DNA of 30,450 nucleotides from Prorocentrum cordatum. Its lineage: Eukaryota > Sar > Dinophyceae > Prorocentrales > Prorocentraceae. Shown here in pieces: positions 8,225 to 15,117 of this stretch (positions are counted from its first letter, which is position 1; each line of letters opens with the position of its first letter). The position numbers were made by a program, and so were the translations under genes. The stretch lies in assembly GCA_963575745.1 (NCBI GenBank), contig CAUYUJ010007262.1, positions 17,501 to 47,950 on the forward strand, in the 5' to 3' direction. The notes beneath the pieces are model-generated. The model was given only the letters and a program-made list of their open reading frames with translations. It did no database searches and was not told the origin of the DNA.

Positions 8225-8547
8225 CTCCAGAAGCGTTTCCAGGCGCTGTGGGAGCACGGGAGGAGGAGCTGCGCGCCCAGGCGCAGCCAGGCGCCCCCAA
8301 GCGCTCCCAGACGCACCCAGGCGCCCCCAGGCGCTGGGGGAGCACGGGAGGAGGAGCTGCGCGCCCAGGCGCGCCCAAGCGCTCCCAGGCGCACCAGAAG
8401 CGCTCCCAAGCGCTGGGTGAGCACGGGAGGAGGAGCTGCGCGCCCAGGCGCTCCCAGGCTCACCCAAGCGCTCCCAGGCGCTCCAGAAGCGCTCCCAGGC
8501 GCTGGGTGAGCACGGGAGGAGGAGCTGCGCCCAGGCGCTCCCAGGCG
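8225..8547 (+). repeat. Decamer block 6, forward
   Basis: A forward decamer block starting with GCTCCAGAAGCGTTTCCAGG. It runs directly, without a tetranucleotide tract, into the inverted block 7 at about 8548, where CCCAGGCGCTCAGCTCCTCC marks the flip. Confidence 0.85.
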
Positions 8548-8776
8548 CTCAGCTCCTCCCCCCGCGCTCCCAGGCGCGCTCCAGCGCTTGGGAACGCTTC
8601 TGGCGCCTGGGAGCGCCAGTGAGCGCTTGGGAGCGCCTGGGCGCAGTTCCTCCCCCCGTGCTCTCCCAGCGCCTGGGTGCACTTCTGGTGCGCCTGAGAG
8701 CGCCAGGGAGGGCGTGGGAGCGCTTGGGTGCGCAGCTCCTCATCCCTCGCTCTCACAGCGCTTGGGTGCGCTTCTG

Positions 8777-8817
<41 letters not shown>

Positions 8818-8966
8818 CGCGCAGCTCTCCCCCTCGTGCTCTCACAGCGTCTGGGTGCGCTTCTGATGCGCCTAGGAGCGCCTGGGAGCGCATGGTAGCG
8901 CCTGGGCGCGCAGCTCCTCCTCCCGCGCCCCCCTCCCCCCAGCGCTTGGGAGCGCTTCTGGAGCAC
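8548..8966 (-). repeat. Decamer block 7, inverted
   Basis: Starts at the fusion with block 6. It is related to block 5, with a CACTTCTGGTGCGCC variant and a long C run (CCCCCCTCCCCCC) near 8930. It exits through CTTCTGGAGCACCCACC. The mirror is the inner part of 19333-20085. Confidence 0.85.
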
Positions 8967-9302
8967 CCACCAACCCAGCCACCCAGCCACCCACCCAGCC
9001 ACCCAGCCACCCACCCACCCACACACCCACCCACCCACCCACCCGCCCGCCCGCACGCCCGCCCGCCCGCCCACCCACCCACCCACCCACCCACCCACCA
9101 ACCCACCCACCCACCCACCCACCCACCCACCCACGCCCACCACTCAGCACCCACCCCACCCCTAACCCACCCAGTCCCACTGGCCACGCCACCCATCCGA
9201 CCGCCCAGCTCGAACCACATCCCACCCAGCACCCAGCCAACCCAGCCCCCCAGCCACCCAGCCCCCCACCCCCCTCCCACCCACCTCACCACCCCCCACA
9301 CA
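8967..9302 (-). repeat. CCCA spacer with degenerate half
   Basis: Regular CCCA/CCCG to about 9132, then an irregular C-rich segment (9133-9302) with TAACCCACCCAGTCCC and CGAACCACATCCC. The mirror (19021-19332) shares length and ends but little interior sequence. Confidence 0.8.
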
Positions 9303-9466
9303 CGCTTGGGAATTGCCTGAGAGCGCCTGGGCGCGCATCTCCTCCTCCCGCGCTCCCCCAGCGCTTGGGAGCGCTTCTGGAGCGCCTGCGAGCGCCAGGG
9401 AGCGCCTGGGAGCGCCTGGGCGCGCAGCTCCTCGCCCCGAGCTCTCCCAGCGCTTGGGTGCGCTTA

Positions 9467-9508
<42 letters not shown>

Positions 9509-9882
9509 CTTGGCGCAGCTCCTCCTCCCGTGCTCTCCCAGCGCATGGGTGCGCTTCTGGGGCCCTTGGGTGCGCTTGGGGGCGCCTGGAAGCGCTTGGG
9601 CGCGCAGCTCCTCCTCCCGTGCTCTCTCAGCGCTGGGTGCGCCTGGGAGCGCATGGGCGCGCAGTTCCTCCTCTCGTGCTCTCCCAGCGCCTGGGAGCAC
9701 TTGTGGGGGTGCATGGGAGCGCTTGGGCGCGCAGCTCCTCCTCCCGTGCTCCCCCAGCGCCTGGGTGCGCTTCTGGAGCGCCTGGGAGCGCTTGGGTGCG
9801 CCTGGGTGCGCCTGGGAGCGCCTGGGCGCGCAGCTCCTCCTCCCGTGCTCCCCCAGCGCTTGGAAACGCTTCTGGAGCACCC
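9303..9882 (-). repeat. Decamer block 8, inverted
   Basis: An inverted counterpart of block 2 (3352-3905), recognisable by GGGGCCCTTGGGTGCG and the CACTTGTGGGGGTGCATGG word. The sequence is clean here, while its mirror (18421-19020) contains a patch with many 1-2-base indels. Confidence 0.88.
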
Positions 9883-10083
9883 ACCCACACACCCACCCAC
9901 CCAGCCACCCACCCAGCCACCCACCCAGCCACCCAGCCACCCACCCATGCAGCCACCCAGCCACCCAGCCACCCAGCCACTTAGCCACCCAGCCAACCAG
10001 CCACCCACCCACCCGCCCACCCACCCAGCCAGCCACCCACCCGCTCACCAGCCCACCCACCCAGCCACCCACCCACCCACCCG
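9883..10083 (-). repeat. CCCA/GCCA tract
   Basis: An inverted relative of 3134-3351 sharing the rare variants CCACTTAGCC, CAACCAGCC and CCATGCAGCC. It exits into block 9 through CCACGCCTGAGAGCGCC. Confidence 0.9.
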
Positions 10084-10312
10084 CCACGCCTGAGAGCGCC
10101 TGAGAGGTCATGGGCGCGCATCTCCTCCTCCCGCGCTCTCCCAGCGCTTGGGAACGCTTCTGGAGCGCCTGGGAGCGCCTGGGCGCAGCTCCTCCTCCCG
10201 TGGTCTCCCAGCGCTTGGGGTGCGCTTCTGGGGCGCCTGAGAGCGCCAGGGGGCGCCTGGGAGCGCCTGGGCGCGCAGCTCCTCCTCCCGTGCTCTACCA
10301 GCGTCTACACGC
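10084..10312 (-). repeat. Decamer block 9, inverted
   Basis: A short inverted block related to 2930-3130 (both carry the GACCTCTCAGGCGC / GCGCCTGAGAGGTC word). It stops abruptly at CTCTACCAGCG, where the low-copy island begins. Confidence 0.85.
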
Positions 10313-10660
10313 TCATTACGTGCCCTGAGGTTTCGGAAAAGAGGGAGGGGGGCATGCGGCATGGGGAAGGGAATGCCCACCCCCCCTCCAGGACAGGCTG
10401 GCAACGCAGGAGGTCACCTGGTACAAGCGCAGGATGGGGCACACTGTCTGAGCCGACCCAGGCACAACGCATAGGCCAACGTACCAATTGAGTTGGCGAT
10501 GCCAGCGCTGAAAAGGAGAGGGGCAGGCGCATGTCTTGGATGATCTCAGCGTTGAGCGCACACGCTTAACTTACACTGGTTGGTTCAGTTGCTGCTCCCT
10601 GCCAGCGGTGGCAATAAAGATGCTGCGATGCCCAGCGTTTCGCGACCACCTGGGTGCGCT
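10303..10660. other. Low-copy island, left copy
   Basis: About 340 bp of complex sequence with no repeat period, found only here and, without visible difference, at the mirror 17633-17990. It begins with the dyad GCGTCTACACGC (10311-10322, GCGT/ACGC ends) and ends at CCTGGGTGCGCTTCTGGAGC, a decamer boundary word. Open frames of 75-81 codons on the minus strand (10305-10532, 10316-10561) have no recognisable domain. An AATAAA at 10613-10618 is most likely chance. It may be a fragment of unrelated genomic DNA captured by the repeat array. Confidence 0.75.
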
Positions 10661-11077
10661 TCTGGAGCACCCACCCACCCACCCACCCACCCACCCAGCC
10701 ACCCAGCCACACAGCCACCCACCCACACAGCCACCCACCCACCCACCCACCCACCCAGCCACCCACCCACCCACCCACCCAGCCACCCACCCACACACCC
10801 ACCCACCGACCCACCCACCCACCCGCCCGCCCGCCAACCCACCCACCCACCCACACACCCACCCACCCGCCCGCCCGCCCGCCCGCCCGCGCGCGCGCCC
10901 CGCCCTGCCCGCCCAACCCACTCCACTCCACCCACCCACCCACCCACCCAACCGCGCCCGCGCCCGCGCGCCGCTCTCCGTCCGCGCCGCCGCCCCGCGC
11001 CCGCGCCCGCGCCCGCGCCCCGCTCCCGCGCCCGCACGCACGCAACGCACTCTACCCACCCCCCCATACCCGACCAC
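10661..11077 (-). repeat. CCCA and CGCCCG/GCGCCC tracts
   Basis: CCCA with GCCA and ACCG variants to about 10868, then CCCG, GCGCGC, ACTCCACTCC, and CGCCCG hexamers (10950-11040) with CCGCTCTCCGTCCGCGCC. It closes with CTCTACCCACC and ACGCCTTGGAGCGCC. It is related to 2400-2740 (inverted). The mirror 17255-17632 differs in the hexamer part. Confidence 0.85.
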
Positions 11078-11262
11078 GCCTTGGAGCGCCTGAGAGTCGC
11101 GGTGGGATCGGCCACGGCGGGGTCCGGCCCCCGCCGTGGCCACCTCCCGCTGTGGCACGAACCCGCCGTGGCCCGAACCCGCCGTGGCCGCGCCCGCCGC
11201 GTTTGGACCCCGCACTGGTTGATTCGCGACCATTTGGGGTCTCCCGTCCGACGGAGGATGCC
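11078..11262 (-). repeat. Hairpin module, inverted
   Basis: Same module as 2215-2400 in opposite orientation. GGCCACGGCGGGG (11110-11122) pairs with CCCCGCCGTGGCC (11129-11141). It then has CCCGCCGTGGCCC repeats, GTTTGGACCCCGC, GATTCGCGACCATTTGGGG and CCGTCCGACGGAGG, which fuses to the first 110-bp unit. It is 20-odd bp shorter than the copy at 26010-26075 because the GGGGTCTGAGGGG region is truncated. Confidence 0.85.
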
Positions 11263-12180
11263 TCTGGCCTCACTGATATGGGTGCACTTACGCGCGTGGC
11301 GCTTGTGGAGGGTGGAGAGAGGGTGGGCGAGGCTGTCTTCCACCGTTGTGGGGGGCGGGCGGGACGGGGGATGCCTCTGGCCGTCACTGATTGGGTGCCA
11401 TTTACGCGCGGTGGCGCTGTGGGAGGGCGAAAGAGGGTGAGCCAGAGCTTGCACCGTGCTCAAGGGGGGAGAAGCGGAGATGCCTCTGCCTCAGGTACGG
11501 CCCGTGCATTTACACGCGCGTGGCGCTGTGGGGGGTTGGAGAGAGGGGGCGGGCCAGAAGGCTTCCCCTGGGTGAGGGGAGCGGGACGGAGGATGCCTCT
11601 GGCCTTTCACTGATATGGTGCACTTAACGCGCGTTGCGCTGCGGGAGGGGGAGAGAGGGTGAGACGAGTGCTTCACCGTGGTAGAGGGGGCGAAGACGTA
11701 GGATGCCCTCTGGCCTCACTGATATGGGTGCATTTACGCACGTGGTGCTGTGGGAGGGTGGAGAGAGGGTGAGACAGATGCTTCCACCGTGGGGTCGGGG
11801 GGCGAGACGGATGGTGCCTCTGGCCCCACTGATATGGGTGCATTTACGCGCGTGGCGCTGTGGGAGGGTGGAGAGAGGGTGAGACAGAGGCTTCCACCGT
11901 GGGCGAGGGGTGCGGGACGGAGGATGCCTCTGGCCTCACTGATATGGGTGCATTTACGCGCGTGGCGCTGCGGGAGGGTGGAGAGAGGGTGAGACAGAGG
12001 CTTCCACCGTGGCGGAGGGGGGCGGGACGGAGGATGCCTCTGGCCTCACTGATATGGGTGCATTTACGCGCGTGGCGCTGTGGGAGGGCGGAGAGAGGGT
12101 GAGACAGAGGCTTCCACCGTGGGGTAGGGGGGCGAGACGGAGGATGCCTCTGGCCTCACTGATATGGGTGCAATTACGCG
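11263..12180 (-). repeat. 110-bp satellite array, inner left cluster
   Basis: About nine units. CTGATATGGGTGCA recurs at 11829, 11939, 12049 and 12159 with an exact 110-bp period. Units between about 11390 and 11720 are degenerate, with many single-base changes and indels (for example GATTGGGTGCCATTTACGCG and GATATGGTGCACTTAACG). The word CATTTACGCGCGTGGCGCTG and the CCACCGTGG dyad recur in the good units. The last unit is cut at ATTACGCGCGTTCGG, where the next array begins. Confidence 0.9.
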
Positions 12181-12473
12181 CGTTCGGGTTCGGCTCGGGT
12201 TCGGCTCGGGTTCGGCTCGGTTCGGCTCGGGTTCAGCTCGGGCTCGGATCGGTTCGGCTCGGTTTCGGCTCGGGCTCGGCTCGGTTCGGCTCGGCGTCGG
12301 CTCCGCTTCGGCCCGTATTCGACTCGGTTCGGCTCGGGTTCGGCTCGGGTTCGGCTCGGTTCGGCTCGGGCTCGGCTCGGGTTTGGCTCGGTTCGGCTCG
12401 GGTTCGGCTCGGGTTCGGCTCGGTTCGGCTCGGGTTCAGCTCGGGCTCGGATCGGTTCGGATCGGTTCAGCTC
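12181..12473 (+). repeat. GGCTCGGGTTC short tandem array
   Basis: About 25 imperfect copies of an 11-12-bp word (GGTTCGGCTCGG and GGTTCAGCTCGG, with GGATCGG variants). A higher-order repeat is visible: the segment near 12210-12260 recurs near 12420-12470. Mirror: 15846-16138. Found nowhere else in the window. Confidence 0.9.
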
Positions 12474-12540
12474 CAGGCGCTCCCAGGCGTTCCAGGGGCG
12501 CTCCCAGGCGCTGGGGGAGCACGGGAGGAGGACAAGGGCC
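12474..12540 (+). repeat. Isolated decamer remnant
   Basis: Four or five decamer units (CCAGGCGCTCCCAGGCG) with the GAGCACGGGAGGAGGAC word, wedged between the GGCTCGGGTTC array and the hairpin module. It shows that the decamer family has been copied outside the tetranucleotide zone. Confidence 0.8.
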
Positions 12541-12840
12541 AAGGTGCGAGGTCCAAACACGGACGGCGTTTTGACGCCTTCCGAGGGCGCGTGGGCGCGG
12601 CGGGATCGGCCACGGCGGGGTCCGGCCCCCGCCGTGGCCACACCCCGCTGTGGCACGAACCCGCCGTGGCCCGAACCCGCCGTGGTCGTGCCCGCCGTGT
12701 TTGGACCCCGCACTGATTGATTCGCGACCATTTGGGGCCTGAGGGCGCGAGATAGCGGGCCCCGAGAAGCGCCGAACGCCGCGTTTGGACCCCGCGCTAA
12801 TTGATTCGCGACCATTTGGGGTCTGAGGGGTTCTCCCGTC
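12541..12840 (-). repeat. Extended hairpin module with doubled CCATTTGGGG unit
   Basis: A variant lead (GTCCAAACACGGACGGCG, TTTTGACGCC) precedes the dyad GGCCACGGCGGGG (12608-12620) / CCCCGCCGTGGCC (12627-12639). Then come CCCGCCGTGG repeats and two copies of the TTTGGACCCCGC - GATTCGCGACCATTTGGGG unit (about 12698-12740 and 12784-12828), separated by GAGGGCGCGAGATAGCGGG. It ends at TCTCCCGTCCGTCG, joining the next array. Confidence 0.85.
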
Positions 12841-13200
12841 CGTCGCCCTGTCCGTCGCTCTGTCCGTCGCCCCTGTCCGCCGCCCCTGTCCGTCGCCCCT
12901 GTCCTGTCCGTCGCCGCTGTCTGCGCCCCTGTGACGTCCGTCGCCGCTGTCCGTCGCTTCTGCCTGTCGCCCTGTCCGTCGCCCCTGGCCGTCGCCCTTG
13001 TCCGTCGCCGCTGTCCTGTCCGTGGCCCTGCCCGTCGCCCCTGTGCGTCGCCATGTCATTCGCCCATGTCCTGTCTGTCGCCCTGTCCGTCGCGCCGTCC
13101 GTGTCCCCTGTCCGTCGCCCCAGGCTTGTCTTTCGCCCTGTCCGTCGCCCTGTCCACCGCCCCTGTCAGTCGCCCCTGTCCGTCGCCCTGTCAGTCGGCA
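12838..13200 (+). repeat. CCGTCGCCCCTGT tandem array
   Basis: About 28 imperfect 12-13-bp units of CCGTCGCCCCTGT, with CCTGTCCTGTCCG expansions and degenerate members towards the axis side (CATTCGCCCATGTCC, CTTTCGCCCTGTCC). It passes directly into the phased TTTTCTGTCA repeats, with TGTC as shared word, so the two arrays look like GC-rich and AT-rich versions of one repeat. Mirror: 15118-15480. Confidence 0.9.
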
Positions 13201-13290
13201 CGTCATTTTCTGTACTTTTCTGTCATTTTCTGTCAGTTTCTGTCATTTTTCTGTCATTTTCTGTTATTTTTTGTCATTTTCTGTCAGTTT
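13198..13290 (-). other. Phased T-tract array (island B, left)
   Basis: About eight copies of the 10-11-bp word TTTTCTGTCA followed by GTTTAAATTAGGC. This is the inverted partner of 15021-15111. On the opposite strand it reads CTAATTTAAAC then TGACAGAAAA repeats. That has the same layout as island A (TTAATTTAAAC then GTACAGAAAA repeats), so A and B are diverged homologues. Helically phased A/T tracts predict a static bend. Confidence 0.85.
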
Positions 13291-13380
13291 AAATTAGGCA
13301 AGTAAAGAATCTATTTGGCAGCAGGCCCAGACTAATCCATCATAATTAGCCCGTGTCATTTTGAATTTCGCCACATGGGA
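13291..13380. other. AT-richer low-copy stretch
   Basis: About 90 bp without obvious period between the T-tract array and the first TIR element. It includes GAATTTCGCCAC near 13363-13375, an extra solo copy of the TIR word. Its mirror (14937-15026) looks identical. No gene. Confidence 0.6.
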
Positions 13381-13482
13381 ATAATTTCGCCACGGCACGA
13401 ACTCGCGATGCAAGTGGTCGAGGTATACCCGCTGCTATAGCTCAGCACCAGGCGAAACTCATTTCTGATGTGGCGAAATTAT
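13381..13482. mobile_element. Miniature TIR element 1, left
   Basis: The ends ATAATTTCGCCAC (13381-13393) and GTGGCGAAATTAT (13470-13482) are perfect 13-bp inverted repeats around a 76-bp interior. The interior begins GGCACGAA and contains an internal GGCGAAA word near the right end. It resembles a non-autonomous MITE-like element. There is no transposase, and no clear target-site duplication outside the TIRs, so mobility is inference only. Mirror: 14835-14936. Confidence 0.5.
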
Positions 13483-13518
13483 CCACGCGAATTAGTCCAC
13501 CGCAGGGCTTCATGCAAC

Positions 13519-13618
13519 GAATTTCGCCACGGCACGAAATCGACGAGCACGTGTTCGAGATATGGCAGGGGCTACACCTGAGCGCTAGGCGAAATTAGAT
13601 TTCGATGTGGCGAAATTC
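13519..13618. mobile_element. Miniature TIR element 2, left
   Basis: The ends GAATTTCGCCAC (13519-13530) and GTGGCGAAATTC (13607-13618) are perfect 12-bp inverted repeats. The interior has the same layout as element 1 (GGCACGAA at the left, AGGCGAAA then GATGTGGCGAAATT at the right) but is diverged in the middle. Elements 1 and 2 lie in tandem about 137 bp apart, so they may be a tandem duplication rather than two insertions. The mirror copy (14700-14798) has one extra base in the TIR. Confidence 0.5.
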
Positions 13619-13737
13619 TCCAGGACGACGGGGCCATCAATCCAGTACGTTGTTTTTTGGGGGGGCCGCCTGGTGCCCCACGCTCGGGCGGCCATCCGCG
13701 CGCGCGCCCCTTTTCCCTTTTTTCGAAATGGCTTGCA
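13619..13737. other. Link between TIR elements and 43-bp array
   Basis: Complex sequence with a T6G7-type run near 13653-13668 and a GCGCGCGCCCC/TTTTCCC segment. Compared with the mirror (14578-14699), about 20 nt around 13654-13678 are replaced by unrelated bases, although flanks on both sides match. No gene. Confidence 0.6.
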
Positions 13738-14160
13738 TTGCGCGCGGAGCGCGCGAAACGGTTTACAATATCAACCACACCTGCGCGCGGAGCGCGCGAA
13801 ACGGTTTACAATATCCACCATCCCTGCGCGCGGAGCGCACGAAACGGTTTACAACATTCACCATCACCGCGCGCGAAGCGCGCGAAACGGTTTACAATAT
13901 CTACCATCCACGCGCGCGGAGCGCGCGACACGGTTTACAGTAGTCACCATCCCCGCGCGCGAAGCGCGCGAAACGGTTTACAATAGTCACCACCCCCGCG
14001 CGCGGAGCGCGCGAAATGGTCTGCAATATTCACCATGCCCGCGCGCGGAGCGCGCGAGACGGTCTGCAATATTCACCATGCCCGCGCGCGGAGCGCGCGA
14101 GACGGTTTGCAATATTCACCATGCCCGCGCGCGGAGCGCGCGAAACGGTTTGCAAGATCC
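13738..14160 (+). repeat. 43-bp tandem array, left of axis
   Basis: Ten contiguous units with an exact 43-bp period. The word GAAACGG (or GAGACGG/GACACGG/GAAATGG) starts at 13755, 13798, 13841, 13884, 13927, 13970, 14013, 14056, 14099 and 14142. Each unit has a self-complementary segment GCGCGCGGAGCGCGC (6-bp arms, GGA loop), the odd dyad AAACGGTTT, and a CAATATTCACCAT-type tail. A degenerate 11th unit (about 14161-14201) leads to the axis. There are no intervening variable spacers, so this is a satellite and not a CRISPR array. Confidence 0.93.
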
Positions 14161-14189
14161 AGCAGCATCGTCGCGCGAGAAGCGAGCCA

Positions 14190-14215
14190 GACGGTTTGCA
14201 ACCTTGCAAACCGTC
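14190..14215. repeat. Palindrome axis with 2-nt spacer
   Basis: The arms GACGGTTTGCAA (14190-14201) and TTGCAAACCGTC (14204-14215) are perfect 12-bp complements separated only by CC. This is where the two 43-bp arrays meet head to head. Outside these 12 bp the match loosens, because the innermost left unit is degenerate (14160-14189). It resumes further out in register with the array. The global symmetry axis from flanking sequence lies about 44 bp to the left (14158.5), because the left array carries two extra units. Confidence 0.9.
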
Positions 14216-14577
14216 TCGCGCGCTCCGCGCGCGGGCATGGTGAATATTGCAGACCGTCTCGCGCGCTCCGCGCGCGGGCATGGTGTATATTGCAGACCAT
14301 TTCGCGCGCTCCGCGCGCGGGGGTGGTGACTATTGTAAACGTCTCGCTCGCTTTCGCCGCGGGGATGTGGACTACTGTTTAACCGTTTCGCGCGCTCCGC
14401 GCGCGGTGATGGTGAATGTTGTAAACCGTTTCGCGCGCTTCGCGCGCGGTGATGGTGAATGTTGTAAACCGTTTCGTGTGCTCCGCGCGCAGGGATGGTG
14501 GATATTGTAAACCGTTTCGCGCGCTCCGCGCGCAGGTGTGGTTGATATTGTAAACCGTTTCGCGCGCTCGCGCGCAA
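14211..14577 (-). repeat. 43-bp tandem array, right of axis
   Basis: Nine units in inverted orientation. The word CCGTCTC/CCGTTTC recurs at 14211, 14254, 14297, 14340, 14383, 14426, 14469, 14512 and 14555, an exact 43-bp period. The unit at 14340 has lost one C and the following unit has a damaged hairpin (GCTCGCTTTCGCCGCGG). The array is two units shorter than the left one, which moves the local axis away from the global one. Confidence 0.93.
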
Positions 14578-14699
14578 TGCAGCCATTTCGAAAAAAAAGG
14601 GAGAATGGGCGCGCGCGCGGATGGCCGCCCGAGCGTGGTCAATTCTTTCAGAATCTTCCAACAACGTAACTGGAGTGATGGCCCCGTCGGTCCTGGATA
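14578..14699. other. Link between 43-bp array and TIR elements, right
   Basis: Mirror of 13619-13737. It contains an A8 run (14592-14599) and a GCGCGCGCGG run. It differs from the left copy at about 14640-14666, where GAATTCTTTCAGAATC-like bases replace the left G-run sequence. No gene. Confidence 0.6.
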
Positions 14700-14798
14700 A
14701 TTTTCGCCACATCGAAATCTAATTTCGCCTAGCGCTCAGGTGTAGCCCCTGCCATATCTCGAACACGTGCTCGTCGATTTCGTGCCGTGGCGAAATTC
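14700..14798. mobile_element. Miniature TIR element 2, right
   Basis: Mirror of 13519-13618. The left TIR reads ATTTTCGCCAC (one extra T) and the right TIR GTGGCGAAATTC (14787-14798). The interior matches the left-arm copy. MITE-like, but without transposase or proven target duplication. Confidence 0.45.
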
Positions 14799-14834
14799 GT
14801 TGCATGAAGCCCTGCGGTGGACTAATTCGCGTGG

Positions 14835-14936
14835 ATAATTTCGCCACATCAGAAATGAGTTTCGCCTGGTGCTGAGCTATAGCAGCGGGTATACCTCGAC
14901 CACTTGCATCGCGAGTTCGTGCCGTGGCGAAATTAT
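14835..14936. mobile_element. Miniature TIR element 1, right
   Basis: Mirror of 13381-13482 with exact coordinate sum 28317. ATAATTTCGCCAC (14835-14847) and GTGGCGAAATTAT (14924-14936) are perfect 13-bp TIRs. Confidence 0.5.
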
Positions 14937-15018
14937 TCCCATGTGGCGAAATTCAAAATGACACGGGCTAATTATGATGGATTAGTCTGGGCCTGCTGCC
15001 AAATAGATTCTTTACTTG

Positions 15019-15117
15019 CCTAATTTAAACTGACAGAAAATGACAAAAAATGACAGAAAATGACAGAAAAATGACAGAAACTGACAGAAAATGACAGAAA
15101 AGTACAGAAAATGACGT
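15019..15117 (+). other. Phased A-tract array (island B, right)
   Basis: CCTAATTTAAAC is followed by TGACAGAAAA-type repeats. A-tracts start near 15037, 15046, 15057, 15067, 15078, 15088, 15098 and 15108, spaced about 10 bp. Phased A-tracts of this sort are known to bend DNA. The last unit reads GTACAGAAAA, the island A version of the word, which supports common origin of the two islands. Confidence 0.85.

Larger units (their letters stand above)
1..14201 (+). repeat. Giant inverted repeat, left arm
   Basis: This whole interval is the reverse complement of 14204-28247. Mirror coordinates sum to 28248 at the outer edge, 28282 through the 164-bp satellite, 28292-28323 through the decamer/tetranucleotide zone, and 28317 near the centre. 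Low-copy stretches such as 10316-10640 appear identical to their mirror. Between 12436 and 13290 I saw only two substitutions. Larger differences are confined to GGGT/CCCA spacers, the 110-bp units near 11390-11720, a 340-bp block at 6192-6533, and two extra 43-bp units near the axis. The arm is cut by the window start, so its true length is unknown. It could be a real fold-back duplication or an assembly/read artefact. Confidence 0.95.

Noticed and set aside
10305-10561. 75- and 81-codon frames in the low-copy island
   Set aside because: Identical in both arms only because the DNA is identical. No domain, no start context and no codon bias that I can see.
10613-10618. AATAAA polyadenylation signal
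   Set aside because: No transcript or reading frame upstream. A six-base word is expected by chance in AT-containing sequence.
13381-13482. tRNA-like box A (TAGCTCAGCACC near 13437) and box B-like GGTCGAGG near 13417
   Set aside because: The order on the strand is reversed (box B before box A), and no cloverleaf can be drawn. Chance resemblance.
13572-14382. Frames of 240 and 198 codons over the 43-bp arrays
   Set aside because: 43 bp is not a multiple of three, so the peptide cycles through frames (ARSARNGLQ, RAERAKRF, ARGARETV). This is a repeat by-product.
13738-14577. CRISPR-like regular array
   Set aside because: The 43-bp units are contiguous. The whole unit repeats, no unique spacers lie between units, and there are no cas genes.
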